DNA of 64,000 bases from assembly GCF_002994745.2 (NCBI RefSeq), contig NC_037088.1, positions 67,908,397 to 67,972,396 on the forward strand. The letters are read 5' to 3'. The position numbers and the translations under genes were made by a program. The stretch comes from Rosa chinensis. Taxonomy: Eukaryota; Streptophyta; Magnoliopsida; Rosales; Rosaceae. The notes below the pieces were generated by a model, which was not told where the DNA came from, did not search any database, and saw only the letters and a program-made list of their open reading frames with translations. Shown piece after piece: positions 11,235-23,108 of this stretch. The stretch's first letter is position 1; each line of letters opens with the position of its first letter.

Positions 11235-13574
11235 TGTCATGCCCCCAAATCCAATGCCAATATTGTACTGAAATATGGCTAGTGAATTTGTGACGTGAGT
11301 CAAAACAAATAAAATTTTTTTCTTGAATAAATCAACAGGAAGTAAAAGAAATTATATACATGTTTGAATAGTACTTTTATTAGATAACAAAAATCGGTAA
11401 TTTATTTACATAACCAAAGTTAAGCAAAATTCAAATCAGTACATGTATTTACTAGAAATATTTACTAGAAATAGTAGTAGAAAAACATTATTTTATCTAA
11501 TAGGTTCATCCCGTTTCCCCAAGTATCTACTCAATACCTGAAAACAAGAAAGTGTAGCATCATGAGCAACACAAGCCCAGTAAGTACACAACTTACATTC
11601 TTATATTAATGTGTCTTATAAGAAATCAAAACTGAACAACCAATTAAAATGTACCAAGAACCATTTATATGTTCATACGAATTCTTAAATATGTATATAT
11701 ATACACACACAATACATACACACATATATACAAATATATTCATCCGTGTGAATGGTTTATGAGACTGGTAATAAATCACTTAATCACATCTCCTTATTGA
11801 ACCAACAAATATTGCAGCATTAATATGTAAAATAAACTTTAAGCAATACATGCTTGATTCTCTTTTCACTTAGCACCATAACATATTGATAATATATATA
11901 TCGCAAACAGATATTTGATCAAAATAATATAAGTACACTTCTCTTCTTAGTGAATTTTCAGATTAACTGGTAACAATTCATAAATCCACGTGCTAGGGTG
12001 CATAATACCAAAGCACGGGTAAGCCAGATTGACTGGTAACAAATCATAAATCCACGTGCTAGGGTCCATAATACCAAAGCACGGGTAAGCCGCATCATAC
12101 TAAAGACACTACCAAAGCATGTATACTCAAAGTAAGCACCCTTCCTAAGAGTATAATAGTGCACTATCTGAAGGGACTAGGGCCCACAGCTTAACTTCCA
12201 CATAACACCAAAACACATTTACCAGTAATTCGCTTAAGAACGGGGTAGTAGATAACTCCCGGATTCACAATTGTACTTTTCAGACATAATCAAATTCACA
12301 AAATACAATCTTTATGAATTATAGATCGTAATATATGTATATGTACACACACATATAGATACATATACTTAGGAATAATCTCATATGAAAACATGTGTAA
12401 CATAATTGTATAACACAAATAAGTAAATTCACTAGCAAACAACATAATTAAAAAGAAGCTTATACATAATTGAAATCAAGTAAAATAGGTAATAATAAAG
12501 CACAAGCATTAAATAAGTAACTATAAACAATTTAACAAAATTATATTATAGTTAGTATTTCAGTCCTTATGTCCAAATCCATTGAAGTTCATCAACCATG
12601 TTCATGTTTCTCCGATTAGAGTCATCAAACTTCAAGATGTGTTATGTTGTCCATCACAAGTCCGAATTAGTCAATTGAGTACACCATTTCAAAGGGTTTT
12701 TCACAAGGAATCCAATGGAATAAGTCATGTAGTCCAAATCAGAGTGATATAGTCCAGAAATGGTGAAGAACCATAACAGTGCAGAAACCAATATTTTTGA
12801 TACTGTCCTTTGATGTCTAAGTAATTACGTACTTTGTATTTTACCATTACTTCTCAAACTCTCCAGATAAGAAGTAGAGGTCCTAAGCTTCAAATTTATA
12901 TTAAGTTTGTAAAAAATGGTTAAGAAATGAGGGAGATATGAATTTTTGAAGTTGTGATGACTGTATGAGATTTCCAGCGAGTTTAAAAGTTGAAAACTTT
13001 GATTAGCCATAACTTCTTCATTTCTTAACCTTTTTTAGTGATTCAAAAGCCTAAATTGAAGAAATTTTGATGAGGAATTTAATACTGTAAATATTTTTGA
13101 CAAAACAGATTTTGTTATATACGAAAATACTGGTTTGCAGCAAAGCAGATCCTTTTCCATCTTATCATTGATTATGTAGTTTGATAAATCTTAAAGACAA
13201 AAGAACATAGAAATGTATTCATGTACTTACTTAAGGAAATCAGAAGGTCTTGTGATCAAACTTTGGACTTCTTTCACAAAAATGAAACTTCTTAAGAGAA
13301 AAATGGTGAAAGATTTGTGTGAGGAACTTCTAGTTGGGTTTTCTCTTCAATTAAGGGAGTTTTTGATCAATTTTGCATTTGATCTTCAAGCTTGTAGGTG
13401 GTATGATCTGATCATATGCTTAAATAGGCTAGAATTAAGCATAAAATAAGTAAGTGACTAATTATTATAAGGTGAGTGACTAATCACTATTTAGGTTAAA
13501 TGATTAAAAGGATAAGATAAAATAAAAAATAATAATAAAAGAAAGAAAGCATAAATCAGATCATAAATACTTGC

Positions 13575-13619
<45 letters not shown>

Positions 13620-13861
13620 ATATATATATGTATGTATGTATGTATGTACACACACACACACATCCATATGCACATTTACCCAATTAATAAATAAAGAACT
13701 TTAGTGCTTTCTTAAGGTAAAAAATAGCAATAATTAGTACTAAAATGACATGCATAAAAAAAATAACATAGATGGGAGTCTTGAGCTCAATAACAAAGAT
13801 TTTTCGAATAAAGTTAATAATATAGTGTTCTATAGTTGACACTAATTTTCGGGTTATTACA
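11235..13861 (-). mobile_element. Solo LTR, gypsy-like family with TSD AGTGC
   Basis: On the minus strand it starts TGTAATAACCCG (13861) and ends GGGGGCATGACA (11235). Perfect 5-bp repeats AGTGC flank it at 11230-11234 and 13862-13866. The 3' half (11900-12430) matches 1-500 and 6100-6640; the 5' half (12460-13861) is unlike the other copies. No internal coding region is present. Short open frames at 12825-13010 and 13213-13449 show no family and are not called genes. Its first ~250 bp are duplicated at 18904-19150, again followed by AGTGC. Confidence 0.75.
13577..13662. repeat. Compound microsatellite (AT, GT, GTAT, AC)
   Basis: Consecutive (AT)n, (GT)n, (AT)n, (GTAT)n and (AC)n runs lie in the LTR and continue into the duplicated segment. 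A shorter version is present at 18904-18952. Confidence 0.9.
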
Positions 13862-13866
13862 AGTGC
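13605..13866. repeat. Duplicated LTR end, left copy
   Basis: This segment, including the AGTGC at 13862-13866, recurs at 18904-19155 with roughly eight mismatches and some microsatellite length change. It is the natural end of the solo LTR 11235-13861. The two copies flank the truncated copia element. Confidence 0.85.
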
Positions 13867-15580
13867 ACTAATATAGTGTCGTCCTTTATCTGCGATACCA
13901 AGCCCCTTGTTGGGGACTTCTAACCTTGCAGGCACATTTGCAGCTGGTATATGTGATCTCGTCACTTTTACGATATCAGTAGACGCATCAGGCATCGAAT
14001 CTGCTACGTTCTGAAGATCGATTATTCTTTTCACTTCACTTTCACTTTATGAAGTGCGGGGATCAAGATGAGACAGAGTGAGGACAAACCACGACAATTC
14101 CAGTCATTCCCTTGGAAAATCCTTTTTCCTATCTCCCCCTAACGACGGGAAGACTGTCTCATCAAAGTGACAATCCGCAAATCTAGCGGTAGAGAGATCG
14201 CCTGTCAAGGGTTCCAAATAGTGGATAATTATTGGGGATTCGTATCCAACATAAAATACTTAATCGTCTCTGAGGACCCATTTTAGTGCGCTGTGGTGGC
14301 GCAATAGGCACATATACTACTCAACCCAATATGCGTAAGTGTGAAGTGTCAGGCTCATATCCAGTTACCAACTGGTACGCAGATAATGGTTGGCTAGCTG
14401 TGGGTCTGAAACGAATAAGTAAAGCTGCGTGCAATATTGCATAACCCTATGCAGATATAGGCAGGTTGGTGCGCATAACCGATGCCTTAGCCACCATCTG
14501 TAGCCTTTTGATGGTGGCTTCTGCGAGACCATTGTGTGTATGCACATGGGGTACAGGATGCTCTACATCGATCCAAATAGATATGCAATAATCATCAAAT
14601 GCTTTTGATGTAAACTCTCCAGCATTATCAAGCCTTATAAACTTGATAGGGTGATCAGGGTGGTGAGCCCTTAAACGTATAATCTGTGCTAGGAGTATTG
14701 TAGCATTTCTGGTGGACAATAAAATGACATGTGACCATATTGTCGAAGCATCCACCAGAACCATAAAGTACTTGAATGGTCCGCATTCTGGATGGATAGG
14801 TCCACAAACATTTCTTTGTATCCTTTGTAAGAATGGAATGTTTTGTTTTGTATCTTTAGCATAGGAAGGTCTCGATCCTGTTTTTGCTAAAGAGTAAGCT
14901 TTGCAAAACGAGTGATGTACCTTTGAAATAGTCAATGAGGCATAATGGGAGGGAGGTAGTGCTTCTGGTACTTCAGAAGGCAATGACTGCATTGGATCAA
15001 TACTAGAACCGACACCTTGAAATGTGGCGGATTTTTCTCCCATTTTTCACTCGAAAGACGGGATGTCCTTGTGAGTTCTTGAAAAAGAAGGACCATCATG
15101 TCACGACCTCGGTGCCATAGGCGGTCATGCAAAAGCCTGTATGAGTCAGTGTCCCACATTTCATTGTTGGTGACAATATAGGATTCAATGATCCGAATCG
15201 TAGTGAGGTATAGTCCACTAAATTGACTCATAAGTTTCTCTAAGATGTGTTTCCTTCCACAGTCATTAGATGTAATATCAAGGTATTCATTTCCATTCTC
15301 ACGGTGTGTTTTTACATGATAACCGTTGGCACAAATTTCTTTGAAACATTAACAAGGTTCGATTAGCTCTTGGTGCATATAGAGCGTCTGTGACTTGAAA
15401 TGTTGCGCCATTAGGCAGCAAAAATTTGGCAGTTCCTCGCCATTTTATTAGTTGTGATAATCCAATCATCGTTGTCACAGAGGAATTATAGGCTATTAGT
15501 TCAATGAATAATTACCTATTTCTTAATATTGTGTGGGTAGTCCCACTATCATCTAAGCACTCAAGTTCTCCTCCATTCAT
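13867..15580 (-). pseudogene. Copia pol remnant (protease to integrase)
   Basis: The frame starts at an ATG at 15580 and shows a protease-like DSGTTHTI motif. After frameshifts come a GAG-pre-integrase fragment (about 15231-14932, with HDRLWHRGRDMM) and the integrase core (15043-14447). The core retains VDAST, LDNAGEF and NGLAEA, carrying the D, D and E of the catalytic triad. A further fragment at 14034-13867 matches the linker after integrase. Several frameshifts and stops separate the pieces, so no enzyme can be made. Confidence 0.8.
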
Positions 15581-15945
15581 TCCTATAAATAAATGGGAGG
15601 TATTTAGAAAATATAACTCATATTCTTTAGAGTATTTCTATTTGCGTAGAATGGTATTCTTTTCATTCTAATAATTTTTCTCTAGATGTATGGCTTTACA
15701 TCTTTATAGTGCTATGTCGAACCATGTAAATGTGTGTAGTAAATAAATTTGAATAAATTCAGTGCTTCATAATAAAATTCAAAATTTATTAATAAGCCAA
15801 CGATAATCAAATCAAGGTCTTGTTCAGAAATCTTATTCATCAATCCATGATTGAAAATAAACTTTAAGACCAAACAATAATCTAATTAAAAATGAGGCAT
15901 TATGCCTTCACAACTGTCTTGGGAAAATAAAATGAATAAAGCAGA

Positions 15946-16920
15946 TCAGTCAAGATTAAGAGCATCCATTGACTTAGCAAGTTCCTCTTTGCCATTGGAG
16001 TCTGCAACTGTAAGGTTGACGTCTAGGTCATGACCTCCTTCTTCCATATAGTGAGCCACTTGTTCTTTAGACTCTGTATACCTCTTGTAATTGGCTGCTA
16101 CTCTGTTGTTTGCTTGGCAGTTCTTGTACCAATGCCCAATGAATCCACACCTATAGCATGGTTCATTGTCAACTCTTTCCTTTGGCATCTTGTTTCCATG
16201 ATCCCCATGTCCCTTTCCACGTGGTGCATTGTTGCCACGTGGGTAGGGATCAACACGTCTAAACCCCCTTGCATTGGAGTTATTTCCACCTTTCATTTTT
16301 CCATAATTAGCTTCGGGAATTTTCTTTGTCCCAGTGGGCCTGGCATTGTTATTCAAGAGAATCTTATTTTGTCTCTCAGCCACTTGCAGTAGGCTTATCA
16401 ACTTATTGAAGGTTGTGATTCTTTTGTTGTCATAATCCAACTAATACTGGTTCGCTAGTATAAAAGCTGAATTAGGAAAGGTGGTAAGAGTCTTGTGGAT
16501 CATATCATCTTCTGTGATTTCCCTTCCACATAAATTGAGACGTGCCTTTAAGCGCAACATGTCATTGTTGAAGTCATTGACATTTTTATAGTCAAGCAAG
16601 CGGATTCCATTCCACTGAACAACCAGTCCTGGGAGCAAAGTATCGTGAATGTTCCCAAAACGTCCTTTAAGGGCATCCCACAGTGCTTTGGGTGTCTTCA
16701 ACTGAAGGTACTCCCAGCGTAGGCTAGGATCAATATGTCGCCTCAGAAAAATTAAGGCATCTGCTTTCACCTTATTAGATAGTTCATCATCTTTGGGATC
16801 AATAATGGTGGCAGTGTAGTCTTTTGCCACAAAGGCAGCTTCCATATCGGAAACCCAACGATGGTACTCAAGTCCTTCTGAGTCCAAAATATCAAACTCA
16901 GGTCGAGTTGGATCAGCCAT
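15946..16920 (-). pseudogene. Copia gag with one in-frame stop
   Basis: The ATG at 16920 opens a Gag-type frame (MADPTRPEFDILDSEGLEYH...) of 160 codons to a TAG at 16441-16443. The same frame continues for another 164 codons to 15946 and contains the CCHC knuckle CYRCGFIGHWYKNC. Gag of this family forms the virus-like particle and packages element RNA. A single nonsense change separates the two halves. The layout matches the intact gag at 34042-35151. Confidence 0.8.
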
Positions 16921-18674
16921 CTACATAAAACAAGAGAGAAGATATAAATTACGCAGTCATAAAGACATCCACGTGAATTATTTTCCAAACGTATGAATTA
17001 GATTTCAAGACCAAGATTCGTAATGGTCACATTTTTTCGATGCTATATGACAATGCATTATCACGGTAAGTATGTATGTATAATGCTCATGAAGTTTCAT
17101 TATCATGGCAAAATGGAGTTTATGTTGTATAGCATTCTAAACAAATAATAATCATAGTACGTAATAAATAATAAAAACATAGCATATATTAAAATAAATT
17201 ACATGGCATGCTCAAATTTCACAAATATACAACAAATTATATACTACACATAATCATAGCAAATTATATAATAATAGCAAGAATGTATCATGCATAAATT
17301 AAAATGTAAACAATAGTAAAGTACAAATCATGCGTAGAAATAATTTATATAAGCGTAAATAAAAATAGAAACATGCTCAAAATTTCATAAATAATATATA
17401 ACAATTTATATAGATATATATGGCATGCTCAAAAATCAAATATATAATCATGACTTAAAGATAATTGTATAAAGCATATATGACAAAGCATGCTTAAAAT
17501 GATTAATATAATCTAACTAAACATGCTCGAGAATTGTATAATAAAAGCGTATATAATAAAATTTAAAGCATGCTTAAAAAAATAGAAAAGATAAATCAAA
17601 TTCACATGCTTGGTTAAAAAATAAATAAATAAATAAATAAATAAAACATACTTGATTTCTATAAAACAATCCTAGCGCAAGCCCGTGTTGATGCAGGCGT
17701 GCGTAGGGATGTTTTTGGACTTATGAAACTAGGCCGCTTCCTCTCCCTTTTCAGCAGTGGGCTTTGTTTTTTTTTTTTCTTTTTATTAGCCTGCTTTTTT
17801 TTTCTATTTTTTTTCTTTTCTGGGCCGCAAGGCCTGTTTCTTTTTTTCTTTGTTTTTTTTTTTCTGAGCTGCAGAGGCCTGCTCTTTTTTTTCTTCTTGG
17901 GCCACAGGGCCTCACTTTTTTTCTCTGGGCCGTAGAGGCCCTTTTTTATTCAGGAAATTGTTGGCCCAGGTCCTGATCTTTGGGCCGGGTTTTTTGTTCT
18001 CTTTTTTTTTTTTTTTTTTTTTTCGCGTCTTCATCTTTCTTTCTTTTTTTTTGTCTTCTGTTTTTTTTTTCCTCGTGTCTGCACTGTTCTCTGCTCTGTT
18101 CTTCTGGGCCGGAGCCGGGCGCTACAGTTGGTAGGCCGCTCACAAGTCTGGAGGCAGAGGCTGGGTTGGGCAGGGCGCGGAGCCGCAGGTCGTCGGAGTT
18201 ATGCGTGCGGGGCTGGGATCGGTCAGCGGCTGGGAGGACAGGCCGGTCTGGCTGGTCTGGGATCGAGTGCTGCTGGGATTTTCTTCCTCCTCCGTCTGAT
18301 TTGCAGATGGGACTCTGGTGCTGCAGGCGGTGGCAGATTCGAGGTCGAGATCGGGTTTCAAGTGCAGCGCCTATCAGAGGGGATCAGTTTGGGTGACTTG
18401 CGGCCGGTGAGGTGGACGGGGAAGAACTGGGTAGATCGAGGCTGGGCAGCAAGGTCTCCGGCGTGCAGGGCTTCGTGGCTGGGGCCGGTGCTGGGTGCTG
18501 CTGCTGTGTGCAGTGGTGAGGCCGGTCTGGCCGGCTGGACGGAAATTTTTTTTTTTGTTGAGAATTGTTGTTGTTTGTAGCGGCAGAAAAAGAAGAATTT
18601 TTTTCTGCTCGGGTTTTGATTTGTTTTTCGACGGAAAAGAGAAAGAAACTAGAAAATTCTTGGCTATTTTCTCT
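16921..18674 (-). other. Copia leader, with long homopolymer-rich tract
   Basis: This is the untranslated stretch between the primer-binding site and gag. Positions 16921-17700 are AT-rich without coding character. Positions 17760-18100 are a T-rich tract on the plus strand (A-rich on the transcript strand), broken by short GGCC-containing segments recurring about every 50-60 bp. Positions 18100-18560 are GC-rich. The open frames seen here come from low complexity. Confidence 0.6.
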
Positions 18675-18690
18675 GAGCGTGCTGATAACG
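18675..18690 (-). promoter_or_regulatory. Copia primer-binding site
   Basis: The minus strand reads CGTTATCAGCACGCTC immediately after the LTR end. The intact element at 32.9 kb has CGTTATCAGCACGA at the same place (33150), supporting the call. The tRNA it pairs with was not determined. Confidence 0.7.
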
Positions 18691-18903
18691 TGTTAAAGTA
18701 AAATTGAGATTGGAATGGTCTACTCGTTTCATTACATAGTCCCTTTATATAGGGATAGAGTTACAATGGAAACATTAATTACATTAAATACATTGAATGC
18801 TGATTGATCTATAATTGTGCTGATTGATGGTAATCACTGATTCCTTAATTCCCTCTCCGTCAGTTGCTTTGACGAAGGCACACAATATGTTTTTCCTTTA
18901 ACA
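18691..18903 (-). mobile_element. 5' LTR of the truncated copia element
   Basis: This 213-bp LTR has an 8-bp inverted terminal match (TGTTAAAG...CTTTAACA). A TATA-like element occurs in the middle on the minus strand (TATATAAAGG, about 18742-18752). Its length is close to the 217-bp LTR of the intact relative. No second LTR is present. Confidence 0.8.
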
Positions 18904-19155
18904 TGTGTGTATATATATATATGTATGTATGTATGTACACACACACACACATCCATATGCACATTTACCCAATTAATAAGTAAAGAACTTTAGTGATTTC
19001 TTAAGGTAAAAAATAGCAATAATTAGTACTAAAATGACATGCATCAAAAAAATAACATAGATGAGAGTTTTGAGCTCAATAACAAAGATTTTTCGAATAA
19101 AGTTAATAATATAGTGTTCTATAGTTGGCACTAATTTTCGGGTTATTACAAGTGC
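18904..19155. repeat. Duplicated LTR end, right copy with AGTGC
   Basis: This matches 13605-13866, including the terminal TTATTACA and the AGTGC at 19151-19155, then continues into different flanking sequence (TCCACTATC...). See the left copy for comparison. Confidence 0.85.
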
Positions 19156-19819
19156 TCCACTATCATTTATTTAAGGCCAACCACTTTGGCATGGTAGCCT
19201 ATAAATAGAGGTTATAATGAAACACTTCGACACACAATTTTCATCAACAACAATCTCTAAGATTATCCAAGCCTCTCTAGAGCAATCCCTCTCCCTCTCT
19301 TACCGGTAGTCACAATTCAGTCTTAGTCTTTTCAGGAGTCGACTGTCAGTGCTACCAAACCCTCCAGCTAAGCTAAAGTCACGCTTTAGCAAGTTCTCCC
19401 CACTTCCCGGTGATTTTCTCTTTGCTTGATCTACAACGTCGAGTATCGATTTTGTGATATTGAAGAAGCTCAGAAAAAGTCCTCATCACGAGGCACAAAG
19501 ACCCCTGCGACGAGGTTAGTGCTCTCCTCGTCTACAATCACTTGAAAGAAGTCAGGTCAAGGGACACCCCTAACGACCGCACCCAAACGGTGCTGGCACG
19601 CCCACGTGCATAAAAGAGACTGTTGACCAGCTGCAGCAAAATTGCCGCCAAACAGAAATCTCCTCAAAAGTAAATTTAGGTGAACAGTATTCCCTTCAAG
19701 GAAAATCCAAGTGAGGAATGAATCCAGGTGAGGAAAATTCCTTAAAACGAATCTGGACGAGGATAATTCATGATGAAGCGATTCCAAAAAGTAACTCATT
19801 CACTTCATCTTTCTCAAAA
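19156..19819 (+). mobile_element. Right part of the split plus-strand LTR, with leader
   Basis: Continuing from 11229 once the nested insertions are removed, this segment has a TATA box at 19200-19208 (TATAAATAG). A CT-rich transcribed-leader-like region follows. The context resembles the promoter and leader of a Tat-like gypsy element. No primer-binding site or coding region was identified before the sequence gives way to a hAT fragment. Confidence 0.4.
19200..19208 (+). promoter_or_regulatory. TATA box of a gypsy-like LTR
   Basis: TATAAATAG in a moderately AT-rich context, followed about 30 bp later by CA-rich sequence suitable for a start site. It is assigned to the split LTR. Confidence 0.45.
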
Positions 19820-20174
19820 AATACATGATCAGTCATTCATTTGAACTCATCTTTATTATCCTCTTATAGGAGAAATAGTCGGCAGTTCTAAAAAGATCTA
19901 TAACTCACATGTTCATCACTACAATTCGTACTATATGGGTCATATGTCTTGGTCTGATTATTACACTTTCGTAGATCAGGGAGCGACTTTTCAAACACTT
20001 AGAGTCGTTTTTCAGATGTAGATGAAGCTGACATTCATATGTATTATATGTAATTCTAATAAATTAACTCTTTCAGAAAAGATATATTTTCCCAGATATA
20101 TTTGATATTTCAGATATTTCCATTTTTTAAAGTTCCGATAGCTACGTAGATACAGATATTTTAATCCTTGATAA
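19820..20174 (+). mobile_element. 3' end of a hAT element (truncated copy)
   Basis: This matches 58240-58608, the 3' end of the complete hAT element. It shares the sequence encoding the C-terminal tail, the 3' untranslated part and the terminal ATCCTTG, with many substitutions and small indels. The 5' end and transposase core are missing. Confidence 0.7.
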
Positions 20175-20178
20175 CAAA

Positions 20179-20277
20179 AGTGTGGGCTGTTTGGTACTGT
20201 GTAGTCACAAGAGTGTTAGCTGTTTGGTACTGTGTAGTCACAAGAGTGTTAGCTGTTTGGTACTGTGTAGTCACAAG
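20179..20277. repeat. 33-bp tandem repeat, three copies
   Basis: Units of the type AGTGTTAGCTGTTTGGTACT plus GTGTAGTCACAAG start at 20179, 20212 and 20245, and a partial unit follows. Related words (GGTACTGTGTAGTC) occur upstream of the LRAT-like gene at 40770-40790. Confidence 0.9.
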
Positions 20278-20471
20278 AGTGTGTATTATGTAGTTTGTAC
20301 TCTTTAGTTGAACAATATAAAGAATATAAAAGGTTTAATTATTCAAAATTTCAAATGAGGCCATAAAAGTGTGTATTGTGTAGTCAGTACTCTGTAGTTG
20401 AACAATATAAAGAACATAAAGGGTTCAATTATTTCAAATGAGGCGAAAGTGACTTTGCTGAAGGAGTCATA
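20278..20471. repeat. Diverged repeats, left flank of the Helitron-like insertion
   Basis: Two related units contain GTGTAGT..GTACTCT.TAGTTGAACAATATAAAGAA and a TTCAATTATT..AAATGAGG segment. The last, GAGGCGAAAGTGACTTTGCT, is the left half of the ~100-bp unit that resumes at 21733. The same words occur at 40600-40720. Confidence 0.7.
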
Positions 20472-21732
20472 TTATACTATAATCTAAAACCGAATGTCCT
20501 TGACTGTTCATCCCTATTCATTCAACTGTTTATGAGGGTGCGAAATGACGGTATTGCCCTCAGTTTTCTCTGAATTACCATGCTACCATTTCCCCACAAT
20601 ATATAAGCAAAATCCCTAATTCTTTGTGTCTTCGGGAAGACTCTATCAAGATCGACATACTGTTTCGCAGCATCAATCTGGATTTGTTGCAGACGAGGTA
20701 GAGAGAGAGAGACAAACTGTGAGAGGAAAGAAGAAGTGATCGATCTGGATTTGTTGCAGAAGAGGTGTAGAGAGAGAGAGAGAGAGATAGAGAGAGGTAT
20801 CTGCGTCTGCAATAGTTGCAGGTCTGGAATTTTTTTTTTTATCTCTCATCGCTGTTGTTGGGTTCTGAATGATGATGGGCGTTTATCAATCATGCTTTTT
20901 TTTAATTCAATTTTCAGATCAGTGTTCTAATTCTGATTGTCTGTTTTTCGGGTTGCAGAAAGTAGAAGGAGGTTTTCTAAGTTTGGGATTTTAGTGATTG
21001 ATTGGGAGAGGTTGAAGGTAATATCGATCTTACTCGATCAAGTGTGTCGATCAAGCTGTTGGATGCGAAGGTCAGTTGATAGCAGGTAATTTAGAAAAAA
21101 GAAGAAGAAGGATTCTGTCTTTTTTGCTTTTGTCTAATATCGGTGCTGCAACTAAATTTGGATTGTCTGATATAGCTTGAGGAGGGATCAGATTGGCTAG
21201 ATTCCATAGTCCTGGAATGAAGTTTTAGGCTTTGATTTTGTTTGTTAGTATTAACGTTTCGTTCAACCTTTAATATAGACAAAGGAGAAATTTGGTCGTC
21301 TAGAAGCTTTGTTTTGTTGTCTCTGTGTGTTATTTAATGTTATTTAATTGATGGTGTAGGTGCGTTTTGTGAAACATACATATGTTTTGGTTACAATTAG
21401 AATTTTGTCATTTGTTTTTGTTGGGTTTTTTATTTTTATTATTTATTAACTTGGATCTATTTAGGGTGCTGATTAGATGGTTTACTAAACGATCAGTGGG
21501 CAAACATATACTCAATAATATATGAAACTCTGCCAATGAATTAGAGCAGTGCTAAATCCCCATTGTAGAAACTTGATACCAGCTTGCTTATTTTTAGCTG
21601 AATATTTCTCTTTACGATTGAAATACTAATTTTTGTAATATGTAAAATTATAATTGTATTATATTATGTAGATCAAGATTTGAGGGGAAAAAAAAAATTA
21701 AACCCGCAGCATGGCGCGGGAGACCTTTCTAG
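20472..21732 (+). mobile_element. Helitron-like non-autonomous element
   Basis: The 3' end has a CCCGC...GCGGG hairpin (about 21702-21720) followed eight bases later by CTAG (21729-21732) and then T, the classic Helitron terminus. The 5' end is inferred as A|TTATACTATAATC. Removing 20472-21732 restores a normal copy of the flanking ~100-bp repeat (..AGGAGTCATA|TCTACCACATACC..), an empty site with no target duplication. The interior has two GGATTTGTTGCAG-type repeats, GA runs and leader-like sequence, but no Rep/helicase. It may carry a captured gene fragment. Confidence 0.65.
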
Positions 21733-22090
21733 TCTACCACATACCAAGTGTGAGTCCACTGTTTAGGCTTGATTGGAAGATAAAGGGTTTAAATGTTCAA
21801 TTATTCAAAGAAGGCGAAAGTGACTTAGCTGCAGGAGTCATATCTAATGGATACCAAGTGTGAGTCCATCGTTTAGGCTTAATTGGAAGATAGAGGGTTC
21901 AATTATTCAAATGAGGCGAAAGTGACTTTGCTGCAGGAGTCATGTCTGCCGCATGCCAAGTGTGAGTCCACTGTTTAGGCTTAATTGGAAGATAAAGAGT
22001 TCAATTATTTAAATGAGGCGACAGTGACTTTGCTGCAGGAGATATCTACCACATACCAAGTGTGAGTCCACTGTTTAGGCTTAATTGGAA
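21733..22090. repeat. ~100-110-bp tandem repeat array
   Basis: Units contain ACCAAGTGTGAGTCCACTGT, then a TTCAATTATTCAAATGAGGC-type segment and AGTGACTTTGCTGCAGGAG. Starts are near 21741, 21851, 21953 and 22053; the last is partial. The array is interrupted on its left by the Helitron-like element. Confidence 0.85.
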
Positions 22091-23108
22091 TGACGGTTTT
22101 GCCTACGACTCTGCCATTAGCTAGGTAGGTATATGAGGAAGTGCATCGCCGGGTGGATAGCAAGGTTATCGATTTTGGTTGTTGGTTTCAAATCAATTAA
22201 TTTCCCATTATTTTGATGATGGGTTATAGAAAATTTTGATCTGGGCATCTGGGTTTTGTCAATCTTGAGGCGAGGATGGAGGAGTCGTGGCGCGTTGAGG
22301 GAATCCGGTGCTTCGCAATTCGAAGGCTCAGAGAGCAGGTCGCAAAGCAATACACAGTCATGGATTTTTCAAGTGATTTCCGTCGGGCTTCACTTCTTTC
22401 GACACATACGAATTTTATCGCCCATACTGTGGTAATTTGAATTTGCTCCCAACTTTTTTTTCTTTGTTTGATTTTAGTTTATGCTGTTCTTCGTTTGGAT
22501 TGTCCTCTCTGAATTTATATTCAGTTTCAATTTTTAGTTTCACACTGTATGAATTTTAAATATTTGATTGCTTTGGATTAATTCTTGGTGCGTCGTTTAT
22601 ATCTCTCTGTTTGATTATCCAGAAACGGAACAAACGGTACTCTGTTCTTGGTGTGACGTTCCTTTTTGGAGTTGGGTTTGGTAATTTTGCTCTGTTTGAT
22701 TGGTGAAAGAATTGTGTAGAAGATAGAGCTTTTTGGAGTTGGGTTTGGTAATTTTTCTCTGTTTGATTGGTGAAAGAATTGTGTAGAAGATAGAGCTTTT
22801 TGGTTTTTCAGAGTTTTGGGCAAAACGAGTGATGACCTGCACTGAGCTGATTGCAATTTTTTATTGCATAAAGTTGTAATCCTTTTTGCTGTCTAATTTT
22901 TTATTTTAGTGAATTAGTGAACGCGTTCTGGGAATAATGGATCACAGCCTCGACAAGTTAATACTCCCAGCCTCTGCATTGTATTGATTCACTTAGAATA
23001 GAGTGTGCACTGAAATCTTAACTCATTTTCCTTATTGTCTACACATCTTTTTTGGTTCTTTTTGTGTCTTTCCACTTTGGTCAATGCAGAGTTCTCTTTG
23101 CCTTTCAG
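22091..23108 (+). other. Region upstream of the NIPA-like pseudogene exons
   Basis: No exon was assigned with confidence. A 67-bp direct tandem duplication occupies 22662-22728 and 22729-22795. Around 22935-22980 a short frame may be remnant coding sequence of an upstream exon of the transporter, but the match is weak. Open frames at 22117-22350 and 22578-22856 (minus) lack any family signature. Confidence 0.4.

Larger units (their letters stand above)
13867..18903 (-). mobile_element. Truncated Ty1/copia element, 5' LTR to integrase only
   Basis: On the minus strand the order is 5' LTR (18903-18691), primer-binding site, a 1.75-kb leader, gag (16920-15946), a ~365-nt spacer, then protease, GAG-pre-integrase and integrase remnants. 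The element breaks off at 13867, in the linker before reverse transcriptase. Reverse transcriptase, RNase H and the 3' LTR are absent. It is a relative of the intact element at 32933-39946 (same two-ORF layout, same integrase motifs) and is heavily mutated. It sits between two copies of the same LTR end. Confidence 0.8.

Noticed and set aside
17699..18580. Long Phe/Leu-rich frames suggesting membrane proteins
   Set aside because: They arise from T-rich tracts in the leader of a minus-strand copia element.
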